A DNA stretch of 64,000 bases, from assembly GCF_030247195.1 (NCBI RefSeq), contig NC_080671.1, positions 434,124,539 to 434,188,538 on the forward strand, written 5' to 3'. Both the position numbers and the translations under genes were made by a program. The notes under the pieces are model-generated. The model was given only the letters and a program-made list of their open reading frames with translations. It was not told the DNA's origin and did not search any database. The stretch comes from Topomyia yanbarensis. Lineage: Eukaryota > Arthropoda > Insecta > Diptera > Culicidae. Shown piece after piece: positions 21,922 to 34,046 of this stretch. Position 1 is the first letter of the stretch. Each line of letters begins with the position of its first letter.

Positions 21922-24391
21922 TTATCTCCTATTTTCATTCTCATCGGCAAACTTGGAGCGATTGCGAACTTTTTTTGGTGGCACAGCCTTCAATGTCCTT
22001 GGAAGTTTCCGAGACGGTTTCCCGGCTTCCTGTTTTAGTCGAAGATTCAATTCCTGTTCCATCTTTTTTTGTTCCCTCATTTTCATACGCTCCTGTTTCT
22101 CTTTTTCTTTTATTTCCTTTTTTGTTGCACGATCTTTCTTTTTGAGCTCTTTTTGAAGAGCTAGACGTTGCTTTTCGTTGTCTTTATCTTCCAACTCCTT
22201 TAAACGTTCCCGCGAAGTAAGAACAAAATGACGCTTACTTGTGTAGTTTCGTTTGACATTTTTACGTTTTGGCGTCGCAGGTATTTTGAAAAATGATGAA
22301 ATGCTGTTTCTGCGTTCATCTTTCTCATTGTTTACAATTTCTTCGAGGACAACACGTTCATTCGTTTCCGGCTCACTAGAGTTGGACGAAGCTGCAGAAA
22401 TCACAACCATATCATTCAAATGATTATCTTGTTCCGACGTAAATGCATTTAGATGGATTGGCTCAACATCGTAAGTGATCCCAGAAACTTCATATGTACT
22501 CTCATTATCTATAATTTCCACAGAAAGATCGTCAGTGGTAGGTGAGTATTCCAAAATTTCGTACATTTGGTTAACTGGCAGATTTTCAACTTGTTCGCCA
22601 ACATAATCTGTAGAAGTTTGAGGGGCGCAACTAGCAGTGCAATTTGATGTCTCATCATTTCCAAATGTTGAATTTGTTACATCGATCGAACTCAAATTTT
22701 CATGATCATTACCCATTGTATCGTCATCCACGGCATAGTCCAAGAGAATTGATTTGTAGATGTAAAGAAGCGCTTTCTCGGAATTGTTTGAAATTTCCGC
22801 TTCAGGCATATCTACCATTGATTTTATCTTAGTAGTACTGACCATCCTCAAGGCTTGTTTAATTTTGCTCAACTCAACGGGCACCGTCTCATTTTCCGTT
22901 GGAGGTCTTGTAATGGGAACGTGTGGTGAATAGTTACTTGTAGCAAGACATCGTGAATAGTCAACAGCATTAGCATCGTAGGGAAACAATCCACATTTGC
23001 GAAATCCGGCGCGCACGGTGGATTGTGAGACACCACGACTAATCGCTTCTTTTAGCACACCACCAAAATCTTCGATTGTAAACATTCTACCATCATTACG
23101 CATTTTCCATTCGTCAACACATTTGCTCCAACTATTTTTCAATGGTTTGAAAATTGCTACGTCCGCTGGTTGCATTATATGTGTGGCATTAGGGTACAGA
23201 GCAATAAGAATAATACCAAGGTCGGCACAAATTTCCGCTGCGTCGTATCCGGTATGCGAAGAATGTCCATCGACAAAGTAAATTACTGGGAATGTAACAT
23301 TACGACGAACTAGAGATGGGTGCAATATGTTTTGTATGTATGCAACAAAATTTTCACTATCCATCCATCCTCTATCTGATTTCCCGATACCCCACTCTGG
23401 ATCAAAGCTCACCAGAAGTTGTTTGGACAATCGCTTATAGGGCAGGATAGCATCCGGAGGAAACATGTATCCATCTGCATCAAATGTGAATAGCACAGTA
23501 ACATTTTTCTTAGAGTCCGCCTGCTGAACTAAATATACATTGCAATTTCCTTTGGAAGCAACAACAGATTTTGTGACCGGATCCAGAAGAAACATTGTTT
23601 CGTCACCGTTCAATATACGCCGGGGGTCCAGAAAAACATCGTTTAAGTTGTTGTCTCCCAAGTACTTTTTAATCTTCTCAAACCAACCACGTATGTCAGC
23701 CTCTGCTACCGTGGCACCGGCCATGGTGACATTTTCAGGTTTTCGAATCGAAAGTTGCTTGTGTCGGCCAAGCAACAGTTTCAGCCATTTGTTTCCTACA
23801 ATATAATGAAATTCATGAGCATTGATGAGCTATGCTGTTTTACCTGAAGCTGTCATACCTGGCCTATTGTCCTTAAATGGTGTTTGGCGAGGATTCTTGT
23901 CGAGAAAAGCTTTCACTCTGGATATAAGGGCATGTTTTGTACAAGGAAAACCACGGCGTTCCATTTCCTGCACCAGCTGAACTATTTTCGTTTCCTCCTG
24001 TAGTGAAAGAACAGTTTGTGGGCCTCTGCGAAGTTTTTTTGTCCATTTCGTACCAAGGCGGAATTTGATGGTTGATTTTGGGACTCCAAAGCACTGGGAT
24101 GCCTGTCCAAGAGACATAGCCTTTGTTTTTACGGCATTTATGCTTTTTTGTAGCGCATATTCCGTATATCTTTTACGGATTTTCAATGGTTGTGGAACTG
24201 ATAAAGTGGATTCGAGAAGCAGCGCAATATTTTCCTGTAATTTGATATTGTGATAAGATAAAGTGATATTTTAAATTCTTTTACGTTACCTGTCCATTGC
24301 CCATTGTATAGTCAGCAACCTGAAGAATCCCTAAAAGTTGTTGGATACGCTGTTCCTTTCGTTCCGTAGAAGCGAAAAACAAAAGCTGCAT
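21922..24391 (-). CDS. pogo/Tigger-like DDE transposase, three exons
   Basis: Proposed exons are 24391-24290, 24234-23859 and 23795-21922, joined by introns of 55 and 63 bp with GTAACG...TTACAG and GTATGA...TTGTAG borders. The joined frame is 2352 bp, 783 aa plus stop, with no internal stop. A Psq-type helix-turn-helix (SLGQASQCFGVPKSTIKFRL) lies near residues 75-95. A second CENP-B-like DNA-binding region follows to about 185. The DDE_1 catalytic core follows with Asp in NGDET (about 224), FVDGHSSH (about 335) and PADVAIFKPLK (about 371), spacing DD35D. The last 130 residues are a Lys/Glu-rich coiled-coil-like, nuclear-signal-like tail. The protein would bind the terminal repeats and cut and paste the element in the nucleus. 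The first exon and its ATG are inferred from splice signals and frame only. A domesticated gene is less likely, because the element ends are intact. Confidence 0.85.
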
Positions 24392-24848
24392 GGAACTGTC
24401 AAACTCTGCTACACACGGAGAAAAAGAGGTTATGATGTGTGCAATAAAATAGGAACGGAGAAATTTGTTTGATCCAATAATTAAGCGATGATTAAAATAA
24501 ATGTTTTTATTATTTGAATAATAAATGTGCTTTAACCAACAACAACAATAATGTTGTTCAATCAATCTTGCTTAGTTTCAATTTTATAATACTGTAGAAA
24601 AAGTTTTATTTATTTACTATAACCTTATTTCACTAAGCTATTTTTTAGCGTAAGCCAACTAAGAAATGAGAATTTGTTAAGTGATTATGAACTGCACAAT
24701 TTCAATCTTATTTATTGCAACTGAATCATTAATTTGTTTGCACTGAACAGAGTTGATCCTCTTCTGAACAATTGGTAATTTAACATTGAAATGTAATTCG
24801 AGCCCAACTCTACAGTTAATTTATAAAATAAGCTCTAGAATACAAAGT

Positions 24849-24889
24849 GTGCAATAATTGGGTGATGTGCAATAATTGGCAATCTACCC
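24849..24889. repeat. Right terminal repeat with a second tandem GTGCAATAATTGG
   Basis: GTGCAATAATTGG occurs at 24849-24861 and again 18 bp later at 24867-24879, the latter inside the terminal inverted repeat. The left end has only one such terminal copy, so the two ends are asymmetric. Confidence 0.88.
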
Positions 24890-24891
24890 TA

Positions 24892-26890
24892 AATCGGTTG
24901 CCGGGGCGACAAAAGCCAGCGGCTAAGTTCCAACCAAAACTCATTCGCACCACTATCTTGCTCCACTACTGCCCGGCAACCGATCGGAATCGGTGAATCG
25001 CAATCCCGGTTGGTCGGTCGGCCGGTTCAAATATTAATATGTACCTACCACACAATTCAGCAGGAATTTATGATCAGAATTTATTGCATGATGAATGGTG
25101 GCTGCCGGCGGCTGAGAAAGTCCGGGAGTGAAATGTTGACGTCGTTTTGGGAAAATGGGACCGTAAGAGTTAACTGATGCTGAATAATTTAGTTTGGTTT
25201 GTTGTCGGTTCAATTTTGCCACTGCTTTATCATTTTGCACAAATGAAGATCAGTTTGTATGTGATATGAGCGATGGGGAATATTTAATGTATGATTTGTT
25301 ATAAGTGATAATTCGTTAAATTTTTAAGAGCTGTGTACGAAACCCCGGGTTTTACTGTGAAAAAAGTACGGTACTGGTGTAATAAGTTAATCTTATTTTC
25401 TCCCAATCTGGACGTGTAGCTCCTAGAATTTTCAATTGAATTGTTTCTTGCTGTCGGCTATGAGTAGCACTTGCTTACTTTCATTTCCAAGCACAATTTT
25501 GTATCTATGTCAAATAGATGGCTGTTTTACATCTATCCTAGAAGAGCACTTTTAACATAACGAGTCGAACCAGTTCCAAGTAACACTCGTGTAAAGCGAC
25601 CATCATCATCATCATCAGCATCGTCGTCGGACACCGTCATTGCCATATAATCGACCCCATCGTGGGTTTCCGTTATTTGAATTATTCATACATTTGCCAT
25701 CGCTTCCCTAGCATCAATTCTTCACACAAATATGGCTTCGCCATCTACGGAAACTGTCGTCCCTGTTTGTTGCCTTCTGATTTTAGCTCACTCACGGCTA
25801 AGGTAACAGAACCGTCTGACCAACGCAACGCCATCAGAAACCATGCTCACGTTGAAATGTCAAACAATCCATTCCCGGTTAACCCCGCAATCTCCAAACG
25901 CCGGTTCCGCCTTATTCCGATTCCTGTGCGAATAATGCACCGTTTTATAGCCCTTTTCCTCTATCCGCATTTATGAACAGGTAAATTCCATTCCATTGCA
26001 TCACGCACCCCGAGGGGTCCAACCGTCAGCCGTCATTAAGGACGGGTGTATGTCGTAGACAGATTCCCATATACACATACCTATACGTGCAAGTTCCAAG
26101 CGATCTAGTAACCCATACGGAATTGTATACCTGTACCCTTTTCCCTGTGGCTTTTCGGGTAGGCTGTCTACCGGTTCCGGTGGTGATTGTGGGGAACGGT
26201 TGCAATCCTATAGTAACCCCGCTGACGATTGTGGATGTTGTATGTATGTGTATAATGAAACAGATGAAAATGGTAGCAATTTGTCACCGTCAAACGCGAT
26301 GTCCGTCCGTTTGCATGGAATGGAGATCGGAGGTGGAAACGGATTGTCATCATGAATGATGCTTTATGAAATTGTGTGTCCATTTTTCCTGTTACTGTTA
26401 AGTGCATTGTGGAGCACGAAATTTGATTTATAAAATGCTGCTTCAATATTTTCACTAACGAATTGTTTCTCTATGATGACGGAATGAACAATTCAAATTA
26501 TGGGTGTAATGTTAGGGTGAAGATTCCATATGAGGCGAGTAAAAAAACAGGGCAGTCAAAAGGGGACTGCCTCGCCCCGTTACCTATCAATCAACTGTGC
26601 TTTCTCCACAGGTTTTCGACAGTTACAAAGATCTTTGGTCGGGCAGCTTCGGCAGAAAAAAAGTTCTGTGGGTCTGAGAGAAAGAGCTCTACCAGAAAAT
26701 TTTTCGTGGGAATTCGATCGCCATCCTTTTTAGGATTTACACATACACGCGAAGTTCTTGCTACACCACCACCAGCAAAAGTTTCATGCTGTTGTTGGAG
26801 AAATCGGAAATCATGAATTTAGCAAATGAGACGAATTATTATGAGATCGTCTGTGCAGGAACAGGCGAGCAGTTTTAAGCACTAAATACA
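24892..26890. other. Low-copy-looking non-coding sequence
   Basis: Less AT-rich sequence with CATCATCATCATC at about 25602-25616 and no supported exon. The frames present (up to 117 codons) have no recognised motif. It may be host intergenic or intronic DNA. Confidence 0.4.
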
Positions 26891-26892
26891 CG

Positions 26893-27345
26893 TCATTGAA
26901 GCAAAGCAGAAACATCAACGGTCCCAATTAGCTTCCCTGCGCTATATCTGGCAATCTCGAATGACAACCATTGGTAAGCAGTATCACAATGATCAAACAC
27001 GCTGTGTGTAGATTCTGTTGTCCCAGCATTCGTTGGTGGCTGAGTTGCAACTCCGGTTGTTGGTGATTTAGTTAATGTTGTTGGGTTTGCTCGGAGTTGA
27101 TGTTGTTTCATTAGAGGCTTTCACACATGGTTTGGCACGTAGGGATCTGTCCTTCATATGTGTGCAGCATGATTTGAGATTTGCTTCTCACGATACGTAC
27201 ACCATTGGATATACCTGGAAAAAAATTTCACCAGGCTTCAAACTTTCATCGTTACGTACTTCGACATCAATAGTGAATTTATTGGTTGTACGCGGGGATA
27301 GATCGTGCAGACTCACACTAGTCATATCTTCGTTAATCTAAACGG
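26893..27345 (-). pseudogene. Possible retrotransposon ORF1 relic
   Basis: The minus strand carries SVSLHDLSPRTTNKFTID, then IVRSKSQIMLHTYEGQIPTC, then a Thr/Pro-rich stretch TTLTKSPTTGVATQPPT. The TYxGQxPTCxxC style block followed by a Thr/Pro-rich tail resembles Gag-like ORF1 proteins of I/Jockey-type elements. Stops and frameshifts break the reading. The assignment is tentative and no other domain was seen. Confidence 0.35.
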
Positions 27346-28609
27346 GAATCTTGATTCTAACATTGACATGCGCAACGACGGATGCATGTTGTTTCCCATA
27401 GCCAAACTTTTCGCCATAGCCAAAGTTTTTAATTGCTATCAGTAGCGCATTACGCACGGAAAGCAAGAAATCAGCTCTAGTGCTAAATCTTATTTTTGTT
27501 TTCAAATTAGTTGAATTTAACAACAAACCCCTAAAATCAACTAGCAGTTTAGTTAAAATTCAACTCATCTTTTTCTAAATTTTGTTTTTGTTTTTAAGGA
27601 AAGGTTTTAGCTGGAAAAAATCCTGGACACAAACCAGCAAAACAAAATCTAAGAATAAAGTTTGCAATTTCAGCTTTGTTTTTAGTTAAAACTAATAATT
27701 AAAACAGCATTCTCAAACACATACAAATGGAACAAGCTATTTGTCATTTCGGAGCTGTGTATATCTGCTGTTAAAATGCAGCACGGCGAATAACAAGATT
27801 CTTTACTGAATTTTATAACCAGAAACATTGTTAGAAAGCAGAACAGTTTTCGCTCAGTAAACTTGCATGAACGCATAAAAGGAATTGCTGGTAGTTTGTG
27901 TTTGTGGAACATTTGTGCACGAAATGTTTTGTGAATTCATTGATGATTAGTTTTAGTTCAGAGGAATTGGTGTAAATCATTAATGGCACTGATAAAATGT
28001 GAAGGTAATGCCGCATTAAATTTGCCATGAAAATGTAGCATTTCTGTTGAAAATGATGGTAAGTTTTGGTTTCTGGTGATGATGGTTTAAAATAATACAA
28101 AATTTACCGGTTCCATATGTGAAAAATCTCGACTGTTGTATCAGGAAAAACAACAGTTAAGTTGAGAAAAAATTACTAAATGCAATTTTCCAAAACATAG
28201 GCTAATCGAGAATTTCACATGATTTTTTTGAATTCATTGCATAACATATAGTATCTAGAATCCAACGAATGAAGAAGTGTTATTTCCATATATAATGATC
28301 TAGCTTGGTGGCATGAAATTATGGAACATAACGTATAGTCTTTAGAAGAATAGTCTTTAGAAGAATTCAGTCTCACTACTCGATGAAATACTACGAGCTC
28401 AATCAAGACCAAGCAGCGAAAACAAATCTTTGTTTTTACCAATTATGTTTGCGGTATTTTAATCACGTTTCGTTCCTTATGCATAAGATACTGAAAGGTA
28501 TACGTAGTATAAGTGATACTATATCGATTAAGGACTTATTTTTCGATTATAGATAGTTTCTGGTGGAGAATAAAACAATAAGTATTCAAGCAAACTATGT
28601 ATATGGTCA
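27346..28609. other. AT-rich non-coding sequence
   Basis: Enriched in AAATTCAAC/GTTGAATTT words between about 27480 and 27720. A similar word usage appears at 44160-44660, so both may be copies of one old repeat. No gene is supported. Confidence 0.4.
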
Positions 28610-28969
28610 ATGAGCTCTTATTCTTCTCATTAATCAAGACGTTACACTATTTCATTGATAACTCAACGAATTGTGATTTAATAGGTGCCTTAACTCATCT
28701 CACCTCCTTTATTAAACCCACCCATCTTAACACATTAGTTGGAGCAGGGTCTGCTATCTCTGTTCAACGCATGGTAGGATGAATAAGGGTACGTTGTAAT
28801 CAACTTTTTGCTTCGCTCGAACGCGAGCATTTTACATTTTCCAGGCAAAAAATAACTGTACTACTTCTTAGGGACGAAGCAAAGATAGCTATTTAAGCAC
28901 GATCCATTCACTTTAAGTCGAGTTATCAATAAAATAGTGTGACATCCTAATGTGATGAATAAGAGCTCG
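28610..28969. mobile_element. Inverted-repeat MITE-like element (about 360 bp)
   Basis: The ends mirror each other. The left reads GAGCTCTTATTCTTCTCATT and later ATTGATAACTC. The right, on the minus strand, reads GAGCTCTTATTCATCACATT and later ATTGATAACTC. Arms are about 65 bp with moderate divergence. No coding capacity and no clear target duplication were found. Confidence 0.65.
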
Positions 28970-28977
28970 TCTACCCT

Positions 28978-30176
28978 ATATCGTAAAACGGGTAGTGACG
29001 ACTCAATGGGGACGTTTGGACTCGTACATTGCCGAGACATAATAAATGCATGTGAAAAAATGGCAGTGAAAGATGGTGAACATACCTGTTAACCTTGGGC
29101 AATGCTGTCGAAAAAAATAAGGTATTGGCGATCCTTTCGTGCCATATAAAAAGAAGAGCTAACACCAAACTAATTGGTCTTTCCCATCCGCCTTTCCAAA
29201 CCATTGATTTGTGGGAATCCCTATTACGAATGGAGACATCCTGTCACCTGTGTGCCTGCTTCGGTCGCTTGTTTGGCGTACTTGAGACTGCCAGCTAAAC
29301 TATTCCACACAGAAGCTGTAACCGATATCAGTGATTATTTACAACGGAATTTACTTATAATTATTGCAAAGAAGTTGATTTTGTGGGTCAGCACTCCGTC
29401 GTACAGCCAAACTATATCCTATTTAATCCACTTTGTCGAGATTCGTGAGATACACGAGATAAAAATATTCACAATAACAGTATTGATAGACTGTTTCATT
29501 ATATCAACCTTAGTTATTCGAACTCTATATCGTCAATATTTTCAAATAACTGTATCATTAATATATTGATCAATATTTGATTTATTGTCAAGATTTCAGC
29601 TGATGAAAGGCTCGCTTTACACCATCAATATATTGTGATTCGTTTTATTGACAATATTTTTATTCTTGTGGGGTAGTAAAGGAATTACAGTATTTTTCAT
29701 GCGCAATGCATTTAATACAAATGGAAAGTTAGTTCAATGCATAGTGAGTTCAATACATAGTGAGTTCAGTGTGAGAATAACGTTGTATCCACGATGGAAA
29801 CAGGTGGAAGGTGAAAACATTTCTCTATGTCTATATAGACATTTTCAGCTGCGTTGGTTTTGAGCTGTTTGACATTTAAATTTAGTGAAAACTGACCATG
29901 AAAAATTTAGACGAAAATAATAATGCATAATCTCATAAAATTTTTCACTGAAAACACCGGTTCAGTGGGTTGCACTGGTGTTACATCTTCGAGCAGAATA
30001 ACAGGCCGCTGAACGAGTTTCATTCCCACTTCTGCTAGAAAGTGCAACACTTGCATAAAGTCGGACGACGGCAATAACTTTAAAAAATAAACCAAACAGG
30101 GAAAGAATCGAGGCAGACATATTCCGTAAGCTAAAAGATGAAGGTGTAGAATGTATAGATTTCTAGATATTGCATG
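28978..30176. other. Non-coding AT-rich sequence
   Basis: The largest frame (29174-29569, 131 codons) is Ile/Thr-rich with no recognisable motif and overlaps repetitive ATATTGA words. Nothing further is supported. Confidence 0.4.
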
Positions 30177-30190
30177 AACGCCAAAGTTCA

Positions 30191-30584
30191 ACAAGCATGG
30201 GATACTAGTGAGTTGGGACGTATGTGTCATTCTATTTTACCAAAAATTAAACGCAAACCTTGGTTTTATAGACTAAATGTCGGAAGATTATTTATTCAAA
30301 CATTTTCTCGTATAATATCAAATCACTATTCATGTAGAAGCCATTTTTACCGCGTTAATATAATCGATTCTAGTTTATGTGGATGTTTGAAGTCCTATGA
30401 AGACATTGATCATATCATTTTACATTGTCCTCGATTTTCTGAAATAAGACAATCTTTTTTCTGCCATTTTTTTTCCGTAGGAAAACCAATCTTTCATTTT
30501 GTTAGAGATGTACTAAGTAATAGAGATTTTGTTGTCCTTAAAATAATCTTCGAATTTCTCATCAGCACAAATCTTAAACTTTGA
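30191..30584 (+). pseudogene. Retrotransposon pol C-terminal fragment with Cys/His block
   Basis: Reads WDTSELGRMCHSILPKIKRK, PWFYRLN, IISNHYSCRSHFYRVN, SSLCGCLKSYEDIDHIILHC and PRF, then continues to a stop at 30582-30584. This is the CxC...H...C C-terminal region of LOA/I-like pol proteins, homologous to the minus-strand relic at 7.1-7.4 kb. The frame is open, but the ATG at 30174 belongs to the flanking target site, so it is not a real start. The enzyme domains are missing because of 5' truncation. Confidence 0.75.
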
Positions 30585-30586
30585 TA

Positions 30587-30863
30587 CAGTCGAGATTCGC
30601 TGGTTGGACATTTTTTTAACTGGACCGCTTTTTAGTTGGACCTCCGCTAATTGGACCATTGTCCAACTAAAAAGCATCTGAATGTCAAAATCTTATGTCA
30701 AATTTACTTTGACAATCAATCTGACAATTATTAGAGATGTGAATAAATGCAATTACACTACTAACGTCTCCTTTGGTGAGTTTTTGACATGTCACTCGGT
30801 CCAACTAACGAATCAAATTAGTTAGTTGGACAGAGGTGTGGCCCAACCAGCGAATCACGACTG
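30587..30863. mobile_element. pogo-type MITE, copy A (277 bp)
   Basis: Ends are CAGTCGAGATTCGCTGGTTG and, inverted, CAGTCGTGATTCGCTGGTTG, with TA on both sides (30585-30586, 30864-30865). Inner words include TCCAACTAAAAAGCATCTGA and CCAACTAACGAATCAAATTA. There is no coding capacity. It shares ends with copy B at 39665-40026 and with the remnant at 8327. Confidence 0.88.
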
Positions 30864-31244
30864 TACTCCATCAATTTAATATATTTTCAGGTATTTGAAT
30901 ACGACTACTCACTTATCAAGACAACAACGCTACCATCCTTAGAACTTTATATACATGTGGATAATGAAGTTTAGCTCTGTTATGGTTTCATTTAACCGAG
31001 TGAGCTAAATTAGTTTAAGAATTTATTGTATTTATATATTTTGAAAAGAAAAGTAGGTTTTTATGCCTTTTTGAGAAGAGATTGCAAAAGAAAATTTCAC
31101 GCAAAGGGGCTTTTCCCTACTTCTTAAAAAACATTCAAGTAATAAATAAATAAAATAAACGCCAAAGTTCAGGTTCAAGTTGGTGGAATAGTAAAAAAAT
31201 CTCCACAACTTTTTCACATATTATCGATTAGAAAAAATTAAATA

Positions 31245-31543
31245 ATGTTCGTTTCACCGGTCTTGACACTTTAACCCATGACTAGTTTTTGAAAAGGGCA
31301 TATATATTTTTGACGTGTTTAGAAATGCGAAATCCATTTGTTGTATTGAAATCATCTCTGAAAAGAACAACGTTTCTAACAATAAAGTACAATATTGTAC
31401 TTCATTGTTAGAAACGTTGTTTTTTTCAGAGATGATTTCAATACAACAAACAGATTTCGCATTTTTTTAGCACGTCAAAATTCCATATGCCCTTTTCAAA
31501 AGTTAGTCATGGGTTAAGGTGTCAAGACCGGTGAAACGAACAT
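31245..31543. mobile_element. Near-perfect palindrome of 299 bp (foldback MITE)
   Basis: Arms of about 147 bp start ATGTTCGTTTCACCGGTCTT on both strands and meet at ACAATATTGT near 31391. Only a handful of mismatches are visible, which suggests a young element. No target duplication is obvious. Confidence 0.88.
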
Positions 31544-31962
31544 CATGCTTCATATACAAAACATGTGCCAAATTTCATCCAATTCGAAAAACATCACGCC
31601 CAATTTTTGTTATTTGCAATTGCTCCGATTTGACAGATTTGACAAAACATCCTCACTGAGCTTGCAGCGCCTGCTATACATATTTTGTGCGGTAAGATGC
31701 CAAAAATTGAAAACAAAACTTATAGAAAATTGTTTTATATTTGATATTTCGTTTTTTGTTAGTAGAAGTTGGTCAAATATTTACCTTTTTTAGCACAAGA
31801 TATTCTGTGTATCAATTGATTAATAGTTCTCAATCTAGATAGAGCGGACTTATCAACTGCTGAGTTTGTGCTCTTTTTCAGATATCAGAAAGTAAAATAA
31901 CAGCAGCTTATACGTTTGTTCCTTAAATCTTACCCGAATAGAAATCTACAATAACAAGATGT

Positions 31963-32018
31963 CCGGCTCCAGTGACACAACTGATTCAAGTTAGAATCGG
32001 TTGTGTCACTGGAGCCGG
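31963..32018. repeat. Strong short hairpin
   Basis: The 19-bp arms CCGGCTCCAGTGACACAAC and GTTGTGTCACTGGAGCCGG are perfect, and pairing continues for several bases with one mismatch around a short loop. This is probably a miniature palindromic element. Confidence 0.85.
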
Positions 32019-33164
32019 TGTACGAACTGGAACCAGACAGAATTCCAGTTCATTTCCGGCTGAACTTTACTGTGTAGTCTAGCACTATTTTTATGTCGGC
32101 CCAGTTTACCGTGTAGTACATTGAACGAACTCTTCTTCTTAAGTCACTTGCACACTATCTGCCCATTTGACAGCAGTCCGGGTTATTGACCGCACTCCGC
32201 AGAGAGAATAGGGAGAGAGACGAGTAATGTGATGGTTCTCAAACGTGAAACTTTTTCACTCGATGCGCCAACTATATTTCATTTTTGGTACCAGTCAAAT
32301 GATGAAAATATTTTCTTTCATTGATGGTATAGCATGGCTGTTCTATTTTAATTGTTTTAAGATAAACATTACATAGTTCCTCAAACAGTTTAATTAAAGG
32401 TGATAAGAAAACACTCGTTCTTTCGTTTGACACCAAACATTCAGTCGAACTCGATATTTTATTGCGAAATATTGAGATCCGGAATTATTTTTGTATTGTT
32501 GAGGCTAGGTTGATTGTTTTAGATACGGAAAATGTTTGTGCAAAAATGGGATTTATCAGTGGATAACCTCGACTGCCCCCACCTGCACTCTTTCATTCAG
32601 TGATTTTTGCCACCTATCGTGTTTTCTATTGAAATTTCCATCTCTGAATTTCATTTTAGTATAAACTGAAACCGGAAGAGCAAATTTTTAGTGATGTGAT
32701 AAGAAATTTACCATCTGGATATTTTTCAGAGATAGGAAACATATTTTCTTCATCAATATTACTTTTCATTAGAAGAAATAATATTTAATTATAATATTGA
32801 TTGAGTTTATAAAATTCAAAATTTTCTTTCCAATGTTTTTTGGCAGATGAAAATAAAAACATCATCATTGCACTCTCGTGCCGTCTAGCGGTCGACGTCC
32901 AGCGATAGATCACGTATACCTTATTGAGCAGATCAATCGAGTAATGTAAATAAGCATTACTCATACTTCATTTGAAGGAGATAAGTATAGACTTTGTACG
33001 GCTCATGTATGTACACGTCACATGACACAAATACTGCATCACCAGCTGGTGTAGTAAACATTTTTTTTAGTTTATTATCGTTTGTCTACGCTCGATAACA
33101 CAAGGAAAAAGTAAAATATTTGTCACCATAATCACAATACCCACAGTCTATAGAGAACAGTTGC

Positions 33165-33286
33165 GCAAAGAGTGAAGTCAAAAAGTCTACCTATCGAGCA
33201 CAATTGTAATCCATCTCTGATACCTCTACAGCATTCTAATTTTGCTCGATAGGTAGACTTTTTTCGGTTTCACGTACACTCTTTGC
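33165..33286. repeat. Inverted repeat of 122 bp
   Basis: The left arm GCAAAGAGTG...AAAAGTCTACCTATCGAGCA mirrors the right arm TGCTCGATAGGTAGACTTTT...CACTCTTTGC, with a short unpaired insertion in the right arm. Confidence 0.8.
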
Positions 33287-33860
33287 TTACCTTTATACTA
33301 AGGCCTTTGAAAATACCCTTACACATCCGAAAAGAACATGTTATGTGACATCATGCTCGGTTGGTTCCGGCATTTGACATGTTCAATTGGGTCATTAAAT
33401 GAGAAACAAATTCTTTTTTTATTACATATATCGATAAAGCTGATTTTCGTGATTTCAACAAATGTTTTTTTTCCAACTCAGGAAACGTGAAAATAAAATT
33501 TAAATTTAAAATAAAGAAATATGTTGACCGTCTTGATTTGACACTATCAGAAGCATTTGACATATCTAGTTTCACGACAAGTGATGCCCTGTCAGAAAAA
33601 ATGAATACATGTTTTCCCAGTTTTCCCACAGGGTTATTTTGATTTGACATAAACTCCATTCAATGTATATAGTTTTTTTCATTTTGGGTGTTATCTTGAT
33701 AGGCCAGATGCAAACAACCGCAGTTTTCCTATGTATAGTTGTCTATGTTTACATAAGGTTTATTTAAAAAAAACAAAAAAATCGCTTTTACGTATTACAA
33801 CGAAATTTTTTTTGAAATAATGTAATATTATGTATATTGGACCTAAAATTTATCGAATGG

Positions 33861-34046
<186 letters not shown>

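Larger units (their letters stand above)
21466..24889 (-). mobile_element. Complete pogo/Tigger-like DNA transposon (3424 bp)
   Basis: Terminal inverted repeats of 23 bp (21466-21488 and 24867-24889) agree at 21 of 23 positions. Both read GGGTA, then two variable bases, then TTGCCAATTATTGCAC. The element is flanked on both sides by TA (21464-21465 and 24890-24891), the target duplication of the Tc1/mariner/pogo group. The interior holds one minus-strand transposase gene without stop codons after splicing. Both subterminal regions are rich in TTGCAC/GTGCAA words. Intact ends, TA duplication and an open gene make it a plausible autonomous or recently active copy. Confidence 0.9.
30191..31157 (+). 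mobile_element. 5'-truncated LOA/Jockey-like retrotransposon with target duplication
   Basis: A 14-bp direct repeat AACGCCAAAGTTCA flanks the insertion (30177-30190 and 31158-31171). The insert starts inside the pol C-terminus and ends in an A-rich AATAAATAAATAAA tail. Truncated 5' end, A-rich tail and a duplication of 10-20 bp are the signature of target-primed reverse transcription. A 277-bp pogo-type MITE was later inserted at 30587-30863. Confidence 0.87.

Noticed and set aside
21953..23806. Plus-strand frames over the pogo-like transposase
   Set aside because: Shadows of the minus-strand transposase exons.
24392..24565. Upstream extension of the first transposase exon to a 94-codon frame
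   Set aside because: The extra N-terminal part is AT-rich, low in complexity and unlike a protein. The internal ATG at 24391 gives a more plausible start, though this is not proven.
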